This document shows positions 44,501 through 56,500 of a stretch of 60,000 nt of DNA, in pieces (the first letter of the stretch is position 1; each line of letters begins with the position of its first letter). This DNA is from Glandiceps talaboti (taxonomy: Eukaryota; Hemichordata; Enteropneusta; Spengelidae), in contig NC_135549.1 of NCBI RefSeq assembly GCF_964340395.1, forward strand, positions 6,813,001-6,873,000, given 5' to 3'. Position numbers and translations under genes: made by a program. The notes under the pieces are model-generated. The model had not been told where the DNA came from. It saw only the letters and a list, made by a program, of their open reading frames with translations, and ran no database searches.

Positions 44501-47500
44501 TTGCACACATACACATGCGCACACACATGCACACATTATTATTATCATATACACATCCATATAATAAATATTTCAACAGAGATGCATTCTGTAGTAATTA
44601 TTGTTTTTCCCATTTTATATACCGGTACATTTGCTTAAATTCATGGCTTGTATGTTTGGAATTCATTTCTATGTATATTTACGTATACATTTCCTGTTTA
44701 CGACACTGTATGAAAACAGCCTTTGGCTCAAAAGTTTTAATTTAAATAAAGTCTAATAATAATAATAATAATAATAATTCTGTACTCAAAATGTAAATTA
44801 TGATATATACAGTTGCAAACTTATTTATAAATATAACTCTGTGAGAGAATATATTCAAACGAAAACATTGTCCAAGTACGAAATTAAATGCATTTGTTGT
44901 AACTTATTTTATCTTACAGGAAAGATACCAGTATTCTGGAGTTGGTTGATATCAGTATAGTTTCTGCCATGGGTCCCCCTGGTGGTGGTCGTAGTCCTGT
45001 AACCCCTAGATTTATACGACATTTTAATATCATAGCTATAGATTCCTTTGATGAAGAAACGATGAAGACTATCTTTGCACCCATTATGGAATGGCATTTC
45101 AATAAAGGATTCGAAACTAGTCTGAAGAGATTCTCTAGGGTGAGAAGTACCTTAATAATGTTCATTCTTACATAGCACTTTACCACACTATGCTCTACTA
45201 TAAGTGCTGTTCAATCTGGCACAGAGCTGTGATAGCATAATGACTTTTGCTTGTACTTTTCAACTACCTTGCGAGAACACAATCCCTTATACAACCTCTA
45301 TATAAGCACACATAATTAAATCATTCACATTGCATTTATTTGTCCTACATGGTCCCCATTCATACATCTGACTGGGTCACAGTGTTGGTTCAAATCTTGC
45401 ACAACAATGGGTTCAATATGTCTGTGTTTACTGTTACGACTTTTTCCCTCATTCATATATCTATTGTGTTTAATTCATTTTCAAGTTAAAATTCTGATTA
45501 ACATACTTTTGTAGTAAATATTTTCATTGAGTGCTCTCCAACAAGAGACCTGAGTGTGTTTGTTTTTTTACTTTTCAGATAATCATTTATGCCACAACAG
45601 AGGTGTATACCCTGGCAGTGAGTAATTTCTTACCAACACCAGCCAAGTCTCACTATCTGTTCAACCTAAGAGACTTTGCCCGCGTTATCCAGGGAATGAT
45701 ACTGGTTCATCCAAAATGTGTCTCAGCTGGTGCTGAGGGATCCCATAAGTTGATACGTCTGTGGGTACATGAAGTCTACCGAGTCTTCTATGACAGATTG
45801 GTGGACGAAACCGACAGACATGAATTCTTTAAACTTATCAAGGTGAGCTTCATATTCTTCTGGTTACACTTATAATGATATGAACATAAAGTTTACATGT
45901 GTAGGTGTTTACATGTGTTGGTATCCATAACAACCTAACAAACTAGAAATAGCCGTTGTCTATAATATGAAAACAAAGCAAATTTATTACCGTCACTTCT
46001 TTATGATTAAAGAAATGCATTATCAGTTCCACATAGCATGCATACAATATAGAAATCTGTAGAATCTTGTGTGTCTGTATGTGTATAGAATAATTGCTAG
46101 AACTAATTCAAAGAGCAAAGTATAGTTTGCTGTAGTCAACAACTCCTATTTAACAACAACTGTACTGTGTTACTGAAAATCTGTGTATGACTCAGCACTT
46201 TTCTATATTTGAATAAGGAGTCAATTTACATTGCCGTGTATAAGTATAAAGCAAGACATGCCTTAAGTAAATACCTCACATCACAGCCACATAAAAGGAC
46301 ATTTGCTTGATTTATATGTTATCTTGTACAAGATGGCTCTAAATAAATGACACAAAGGGTGGTTTTAGTTGTAAACACCAGGATTGTGATAAATCATACT
46401 CATCTCCCCCAAAAAGAAGGTAAACAATCGTGATCTTGATTTACTCTTTTGTTTAAAGTGTTGTTTTTGATAAAAGAATACAATCAATCATGAGCATGAT
46501 GTGCTTCAAAGGTATTAACAATACCTCACATTATGATCAAATAAAAGGACATACTGTTATCCTATACATACACACAATGTAGACAAGGATAGCCCTAAAG
46601 ACACAACATATGGTGTTGATTTGTAGACATCATGATAGATTACATTTCAATGTCTCCCCCTCCCCCAAAAATATAAGAATAAAAGAGACCACAACAGTGA
46701 TTGTTTACACAGTATAGTGTCTGTCATCATATCATATACCTGTAATAACAACACTAAATAGTTCTAAAGGCCCACTTCAGTTTGGTTTAGGATTAAATCT
46801 AGGCGTAGGTGTGAAAAACAGTTGTGTGGCAGACTTATAGAAACAAAAAATGGCCCTACGTAATCCCTATGGCTCCACTAATATGAGAACCTGGGATTGA
46901 AACCCAGGCCTTTAAGCACAATTATTGTGATTGTTGAGCATGGTGTATTATTAATCAATAAAATCAAATACAACACACTGGGAAAAGACAGCTACCATGG
47001 CATCCATTCATCATATTTTCCTTTTAATCTTGTTTGTATTTGCAGCATGTAGTACAAGGCCAGTTTAAGGAGAAATTGAACAGTGTATTTGCACATTTGT
47101 TAACCCCAGGTAAAGATCTGGCAGATGACAATATTAGAAGGTAAGATCAGACACTACATCTGTGTCGGTTTATGAACAAGTTCAAGGAAACTTTACAACC
47201 CAACTAAGGGTATGTGTCAGAAAACTGTAAATGTATTGTTTTCAGCTCGACATTCTATGTACCTCAACTACCAAGTAAAGAATACTGCAGTGGACTGTCT
47301 GCACAATAGATACATGTTGTATTCAAGCTAAGGTGTTGGGGTTAGGGTCAGAGTAAAGACAAGAGCAGAGTTAGAACATATAATGTTTAATTTGCATCAT
47401 CCACTGAGTAACCATTGCTATTCTATACCCACCCTATACCATACCATACCATCCCATTATATCTTTACACTTAACTACATTTCAGTAGCTCCCGTTGCAT

Positions 47501-50500
47501 GTTGTTATCATTTCACCCACCACCGTTCTCACCATAAACTATCAATTATTTCTTTCACAGAGAAGGAAGTGCAGGGTATATATTTTTTTCTTTATTTTGA
47601 GTTCTGAAAAAAAGCTCAGAGAGTGAACATACTCCTTGGTTTGTTTGAAGTTATAACACTCCCTCCTTTTCATAATTTCTCCACTATTGATAAATGCCAC
47701 TCAGTAAAAAATTTGACTTGCTAATGGGTGTGTGTTAGCAAAACTCTTGTTATTTACAAAAGAAATCGTTATCAACTTTAAACTTTTGAAGTTTGTTCCA
47801 CCTGTATATTCTATAGTACCACTTGACTTTGTCTACAGCTAAGTAATGTGTTGTTATACTTAATCATGTAAACTAGAGAGTTGACAGTAAATATACAAAC
47901 TTAAAATATTTTTGTCAAAAGTTTGGGATTTGTGTGGCCTTTCTTTTTTATTACAACATAACATCAAGTAACAAAATCTTCAATCACTCAGTGTTCTTAA
48001 CTTCACATCTGTTCACTTTGACTTTCTCTTTGGTTTGTTTTTCCTGCTTCTCATTTTAATAAAATAAATTAACAGTAAGAAAAATAACCCAGGCAATACC
48101 CATCATTTTTTTCATTTCATCCATCCATTTTTTCTGCATGACTTTTAACTTTAGCGCTATGAAAATGTTCAAAATTGATACCATTAGAGACGTCGCCGAT
48201 GAAGATCTTAGAAGGTATAATTTGTAAACCGGTGTTATAAAGGGTGCTGTGTTTGGGAGTTTGTTTTGTCACAATATGATTTATCATTTAATTAATATTT
48301 TACAATTTCGATTCATGTTTGCGTTATCTGTGTGACACAGATTTGTTGTTAATATTTGTTATACAATTTTAATTTATGTGTGTGTTATTTGGAGCTCCTA
48401 ATGACACATTTATTTTATGATAGTTTAACTTTATGACTTCGCTTTTTAATTATATGTGTGTGCTGTTTTCAAGACGCAAGTCATTTTTTAGTGTTCTGCT
48501 TGTTTCAGTTTGATATTACTTGTAAATATACAGATGCTGACCATATTACTAGATTCGTGTTCAAAATTATTTTTCTGACATAAGAAGATTTTGACTAGGT
48601 TTGAATTTATATTGAAGATGCCTGTGCATACATCTGTAGTTACCAGTAAAGCTGTTATACAGAGCTTCAGCAAATCGCCAATCATCACGTTCCATGCAAT
48701 TCAATTTCTTCAACAGTGAAATAGCATTTCAGCTTTACTGTCACTTCATGATTGAACTGACATCACTTGTGCATTCGCATCATAGAGTGCTGTAAACACT
48801 GTTTGTCTTACTTGCATTTTTTGCTGTGTTATTTCATATGAAACTGATGAAATTTCCTGTTCAGCATGTTTTGATGTGCATGTAATAGAACACGGTCATC
48901 TTTCTGCATGGTTGCATGGGTCTACTGATATGCTGTGATTTGAAAAAAAAAATCAAACTTTACTTTTGCCATGTATAAATTGTACAGTAGATATAACTCT
49001 CTTCTGTTAGATCTCAAAATGTATAAAAATATGACTAATATTCTTATCTTTGTATTGCACCTGGGACCAGCTTTCTGCACTAGAGTGTTCAAGGAATCTT
49101 TAACAATTGAAAGTTACAAGTACTCAGCATGTGCATGCATACACAATAATAGATGTAAAAACATGACTACAATGTGAAAGTTACTTTCCCAATTCCTTGG
49201 GTTCATTACAGGAATGATATACAGTGATATCTGTCTTGTGTGTACAACCTCTAATCACCAGCTGGACTTATTTTTACCTTTTATATCTGAATACTGTAGT
49301 CAAATATATCATGTGAATTGGTGTACATTCTATGACATGCAAAAATAGATCAGACACAAATATTAGAAAAGTTTCACATACATTTCATTGTATAAATAAC
49401 AGAGGTAACAGTATTTTATCCAAGTCATTGAAATCTCAACAACAGAGCAAGAATATCTGGTAAAATGTTCATCAATTCCGATCCTGTATGTTAGTGAATA
49501 GTGGATAAAATAACAGGAGGGCAGTATACATTTTACCGATATTAATACTAAAACACCCACTTGACAAATGATAAGCTTGGCAGGAGTTAAAACATTACAT
49601 CAACTTTGATGTAGGTAAGACATGTATTCTCCAACATTTTACCTACATGTGTAGGGTCTATGATTTTACATTATAAGTTCAGTGTATTAAATGACATTTG
49701 TGTATTTTTTCCTCACACAGCTTGTTTTTCGGCGACTATCTCAATGGCAAAGATGAAGAGAAACTGTATGATGAGATTACTGACATGGAGGAACTGAGAG
49801 AGGTAAAACTCTTTGAATTTCTCTCTTAGACTTAGTCTAGCTATTTTGATTCTGTGCCGGAGAGTTATGTGTATTCTCGCAAAGTGTCTATAAACAGCAT
49901 TTGTTAATACAAATTGTCAATCAAGTGATCTATTGATAACAGTGGATATTAAAAGTGTAGTAAACGAGAAAGTGAAAGTTGGCCACAGCCAGGACTCTTC
50001 AATTACTAAATGGATGCATTACCAACTGTGCTACCAAGGCCTATGTCCACCAACTCTACTACACTCTCCTCCCATCTCAACTTTGGGAAACCCACTCAAA
50101 CCACAAACCCCAACACTGTGAACACTACAGCTGCCATATGCCAATGCATGCCCATCCTGTCCTCATCACCAAATGTAATAAACGAGAAGGAGAAAAATTG
50201 GCCAGAGCTGGGATTCAAACCTGGGACCCTCCGTTCACTAGTTGAACCCATAATAATAAACTAAACGTATGGAATATAGAATTTTGCAATATTTTGACTG
50301 ATTCAGCAATTTTAATTTGTCATTTTGATTCCTTTATCTGTGTTTTATCTTCCCCAGACTATTGAGCGCTATCTAGAAGAATATAACTTAATGACTAAGG
50401 CACCAATGGACCTGGTCATGTTTAGATTTGCTATAGAACACATCTCTAGAATCAGCCGTGTACTTAAACAGCCTAACGGCCATCTTCTTCTTGTCGGTGA

Positions 50501-53308
50501 GTAATGTCATTTGTTTTGAAATCATAGTGTTGAGATTGTGAAAGCTGAACGTTTGATTTATCTGCAGGGATTGGTGGAAGTGGTAGATCGAGTTAGCTGC
50601 ATTTATGGCAAGCTATGATATCTTTACCATTGAGATTGTAACAGTTCAATGTGTTATTTTGTTCATAGGTATTGGTGGAAGTGGTAGATCGAGTTAGCTG
50701 CATTCATGGCAAGCTACGATATCTTTACCATTGAGATTGTAACAGTTCAATGTGTTATTTTGTTCATAGGTATTGGTGGAAGTGGTAGATCGAGTGCCAC
50801 CAGGTTAGCTGCATTCATGGCAGACTACGACGTCTTTACCATTGAGATTAGTAAAAATTACACTATTAATGATTGGAAAGATGACCTAAAGGATTTATTA
50901 CGTAAAGCTGGAGATGAAGGAAACTCAACAGTTTTTCTCTTTGGTGATCATCAAATCAAGGTAAAGATGTCAAGTTGTCTCAGTGTCATCTTAATTGTCA
51001 TAACTTCTCAAAACAACTCCAGAAGAATTAGACTTGTCTCAAGGTACTTAGATCAAGTGACATCAGATACTATCAATAGAGAATTCAATACGCCATTGCA
51101 GACTGCAAACAGGAAATTGAGAATACAGCGCCCTTGCTCAAATTGGGGGTATCACCACCTCATAGTACTGTTTCTTAAGAGCTTTGTTCCTTATATTCTG
51201 TAGAAGTGTAAATCAGGGATGTTTTTCGCATTATTCAGACATTGAGGAAAGCAAGAGTGCTCTATTTGATTAACTGAGCAACCTATACATGTATACCCCC
51301 AAGGTACACACAGACAGGAAGTAGAGCGCCACCATGGCAAATTTTGGAAAGGCCTATTGAAGTTTAAGGCTCCATGTTTGAATCCCAGGTTCCCACAATA
51401 GCCCCTGTCTTATGAATGGAGCTATAACGATTATAGAGGATGATTCTTTTTGTTCAGAGTCTATGCATTGTAAAGTAACTTTACTTCTCATACACTCTTT
51501 CAGTTTTAAAAATCTGTTTTGATTTCTGTCTCTCAGGATATATCCTTCTTGGAAGATATAAACATGATGTTAAATACAGGTGATATTCCAAACTTGTATG
51601 AAAATGAAGAGAGATTGGAACTGATTGAAAAGGTAATAAAGCAGTAATACTTCTGATTATTATATCTCTTTTCTTGTCAATGTATTTTATTAATCGTATA
51701 ATCAGATTAGTTTGTTGTTTAGTAGTAAAGTTCTGTCTAAATCAGTTGTTACAAGAATTGGCCAACATTTAGTGTTTTGATATCACTAATGCTGATGTCT
51801 CAAAAAATTGATGTGTCAGCCCTTTTATAGTAACAGATAAAATATTTTGTTGTAGGTCAAAATGGGGATACATGTGAATGGTTTCTTGTCAGTCACCACA
51901 TAGTAAAGAATAGAGAACACCAAATTTTGGGACGTCACAAGAACTTGCTATGCAGCAATGGTGTATAAGATGAACAAACTGTTTATTATACCCAACACAC
52001 AAACACTGTAACACAGCAATAGATGAAACCCCATATCAGCTCTTTTGTAGTAAATCTGTATGAGTATATAATATTGATCTGTTGAAGGCTGCAGGAAATA
52101 TTGGAATATATTCAGTCCTTCTAAGAAGTAGTGGTAGAAACTGATTATAATCAATATTCATTTTATTTTGTTTTGTAGATGCAACAATTATCTCAAGCAG
52201 AGAATGCTAAGATTGAAGCAACACCTTTGAACATGTACAATAAATTTATAGAGAGAGTTCGACGTCACCTTCACATTGTGCTCACCTTCAGTCCTATAGG
52301 TGATGCCTTCAGAAATAGACTTAGAATGTTCCCTTCCCTGATCAATTGCTGTACTATAGATTGGTTTAAGGTAAGTGTACCATTACACTCCTTCCAAACC
52401 CAAAATCTACTGTAAAATTTTATTTTGCCACATAAAAAATTGGCGAAATAGCAGTTTAGTATGTATCAAGCACACTTTAACTTGACAATCAAGTACAAGT
52501 TTAATGTATACGTCTGCTCAAAGATGGCCATACTTTCAGAAGCATGTTTCAAATATAATTTTGTATCTGAACAGTAATAATAAAAGCCAACAGTAGATTA
52601 TATCCTGACTATTTTTTTTTTCAATTTGATGTATACTGCACATCAAACATCACACACAATGTTCAAATCTAGAAAATTGTGTGAAGTTTGATGTCAGGTG
52701 TAATGTATGATGTATTTGTGTGACTTGACTGAGAAACAAGATGTTTTATTTTGATGTCATTGCAGGCCTGGCCAGAAGACGCATTAGAAAGAGTAGCTCA
52801 CAAATTCCTTGATGATGTAGAAATGACAGATGAAGTAAGAAAGGAAGTAGTAGTTATGTGTAAACACTTCCATGAAAGTGTTAGAGCATTATCAGACAGG
52901 TAAGTGATTTGTGTTTATCAATCAAGTCATGTTTCTACATCACACATCTAATAAACTCTACAAAGTTTCAAAGGCACAGTTTCAATTCATTATTTGTAGG
53001 GAAAACCCCAGAAAATATCAATGTGAATAATATTATAAAGTTGACATTGTGGAATGTTTTATTCCAAAATTCCTTCCACTGGAACGCTTTATTCCAGAAT
53101 TTCCCCTCTAGAATGTTGTATTCTTGAATTCCCCCGCTGGCTAGTAATGACCTGTTATAAATGTAAAACTTTTGAAGACCAAACCGAAAGTGTGCATATA
53201 TGCAAGAAAATAGGGATTAACCACCCAGAACCATTGAGCAGAACAATGTTTTGATGTCTGGAGCTTCATGAAATGGCCGGTTGGTCAGTCGAGTGATTGA
53301 TCATAGAC

Positions 53309-53344
<36 letters not shown>

Positions 53345-53452
53345 GATTGAATGACAGTTTGTATGATTTTCTTTTTACATTGATCTACTATTCTTCCTGT
53401 TCAGCACCATAGAACATTATGTCAAATTGGATTTTGGCAATATACTAAATTC

Positions 53453-53512
<60 letters not shown>

Positions 53513-56500
53513 AATGTTTTATTTTCTTCAGTTTTTATGGTGTTTTGAGACGACGTAATTATGTGACCCCTACCTCATATCTTGAATTGATTAAAACATT
53601 CAAGAACTTGATGAATATGAAAAGATTGGAGATATTGACACAGAAGAACAGATATGTAGTTGGTTTAGAGAAACTAGACTTCGCAGCATCACAGGTAAAA
53701 ACAAAAAAAATGTCTTAGTGCCATGTTTATATACCTTTACAGTTTAAAATGTGTTTTGAAATCAAGGACTGCAGTATTACATATCCCTAAATATGTTGAA
53801 TGAAAATCCTCAAAAAATGTCTGACAGACAACAAAGCTGTCATGAACACAACCACAAGGGAATGTTTTCAAACCAAATATATCGGAAATTTGAGCTCATT
53901 TCCAAGCTGATGTATAAAATATCTCACAATAACAACAATTTAAGCTTGAAATTCTTTTTATTTCATTTTGATCCTAGATTGCCGTGATGCAAGAAGAATT
54001 GACAGCATTACAACCACAACTGATAGTAACTAACAAAGAAACAGAAAAGTTGATTAAAATAATCGCTGAAGAAACTACAGAAGTTGAAGCTGTCAAGAAA
54101 GTTGTAGAGGCAGAAGAGAAAGTAGCTAATGATGCAGCACAAGAGGCACAGGCTATCAAGGTATTTTCTGACGGATATTTGTCAATTGTGGCCACATGGG
54201 GGCGCTCTTGTAGTTGCCTGAAAACCGAACATACTGGTTGATTGGTAATCAAAAAGGTTTCCATCCTGCTGGTAGGGTTTTTGAAATTTTTGTAAGTCTC
54301 TCACAAACAACATATCTGGTTATTTACACATGTTTTCACAGAGGAAAATTCTAGGAATTCTTAAAATAAATGTTTGCTGTAATAAGATCTGCTTGTGTTT
54401 TGGTAGGATGAATGTGAACAAAATCTTTCGGTAGCCATGCCAGCTATGAATGCTGCTATTCAAGCTTTAGATACACTGAAACAGCAAGATATTACATTGG
54501 TGAAGACCATGACTAACCCACCTAATGGTGTCAAGATTGTCATGGAGGCTATCTGTATACTTAGGGTAAGTAAAAAAAATAGTGTGTTTGGACAGTTATT
54601 GAATTCAAAATTATAGTGTTTGGCCACACAAAGCAAAATACAAAGTTGGCTTATAACAGTGGCAGATCAACTGTAGGGGGAAAGCTAACACAGACTCAAA
54701 CTACCTGTAAAACTGTTATTGTGACATGTTGGTACAAGTTATCAATGGATGTTGATGTCGTTACTCTCACAGTAGCTTGGCATTTCTGATAGTAATTTAT
54801 TGTTGAGAGTCAATACATGCCACACTATCTTGATTTAAACAGGGTGATTATATCCATGTGACCAAGGCACGGCTAACACCTACTTATGTAAATCTATCAC
54901 ATGCAATAGTTTTAGTGTGTCTAGTTTTGTTTGCTGATAGCACATTTCTGTAGTAATACTAGTATGACACTTTCCTGAAGACATTCACTTTGTAAGCCAT
55001 GTTTATAAACATTGAAATTCCACCATTCCAAGAGTATTATGTGTATCATAATTGCACCCCTATGAGATCCAGTTTAAAATCTTAATACCATTGATTCAAG
55101 TAAGGTTACCATAACTAGCAAGCTTCTACTCTAATAGGCATAATTTTATTCTGTACATTACAAAATTTTAAAATTACTGAAAATTAAGCAACAGTGACAT
55201 TCCTTTCAAACATATCTTATCAGTAAGTAATCTTATATATCTTAAACTTCTGGTGATATACCTAGAAAAGGCAACTGCTGCATTTTTTAAGACTCTCACC
55301 ATACCATGTTTTATCTTGATTTTAGGGTATCAAACCAGACAAGAAAGTCAACGAGCAAGGTAAACCCTACGAGGATTACTGGCCTGCAGCCAAAAAGGTA
55401 ACAGTAAACAAAAAAATACCATATGATATATGTGTCAAATGTTATTTCCTTTCTTTGCATCAATTTACATAATGTTTTATGAAACTAATGCTGTATCAAT
55501 GAAATCATAACTAGAAGGCAAAGAACACATCAGCTGTGACATATATTTTGCAATAGCACATCAACTACTAGTAATTTATAAATTCTTCTTCTCACAGCAT
55601 TATTATTTAGCCATAACTAGTGTGCTACTTGACCAACAAGCTGACAGATATGCTAAGTTTATTGTTGAATATTTTTGTTTCTATCATTTATGTCAGATGC
55701 TCGGTGACATGAAATTTTTGGAACATCTCAAGAGTTTTGATAAAGACACAATAGCAGAAAGCTATATGAAGAAGATCAGAGATAGGTACATTAGCAACCC
55801 TGACTTTGATCCCCAAGTAATCAAGCATGTATCTTCAGCGTGTGAAGGCATGTGTAAATGGGTGCTAGCTATTGAAGTATATGACAGAGTCGCCAAGGTA
55901 AGTCTCTACCAATGTAAATCATTCTCCCCAACAAGAAGAACTGTCTCTGTATGTCACATAAGCTCAGAAAGCAAGATTTCTTTATACCAGGTTTGCCCCC
56001 CCCCCCCCCCCCCCCCCATACAACTTTAGTCAAGCAAGGGGGTAACAACCTGGACTTGTTACAAAAACAGGGAAATGAATAGGATTAATAACACTTGGCT
56101 CAGCATGCAAATTGTACTACTCTTCCCTAGTTGATAGGAACAGTTGTATGATCTCTTTTCATAATTGCTAACATTCACAAATGAATTCAAGTCCTGCCAA
56201 GCATTTCATGTGTAAACTTCATCAAATTTTCTTACCATAGATTGTGGCTCCAAAGAAAGCCAAACTTCAAGAAGCTGAATCTCAATTAGGAGGTCTGTTG
56301 AGTAATTTGAATGAGAAAAGAGCAGCACTGAAAGAAGTGACTGACAAACTGGATGGTCTCAATGACCATTTTATGGAGAAGAAGAGAGAGAAAAAGGTAA
56401 GGTTTTCCAGTGTGCCATATTGTCAGTCACCAGAAAAACAAAAGATTGCATAGTTTGGCCACTAGGAGTGCTGTTCTGAAGGTGCTATTGGACCAGAAGT

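Noticed and set aside
50706-51203. 165-codon ORF covering the AAA4 P-loop exon.
   Set aside because: It combines the second decoy copy, intron and real exon 44 plus read-through into intron 44; only 50770-50960 fits the spliced protein.
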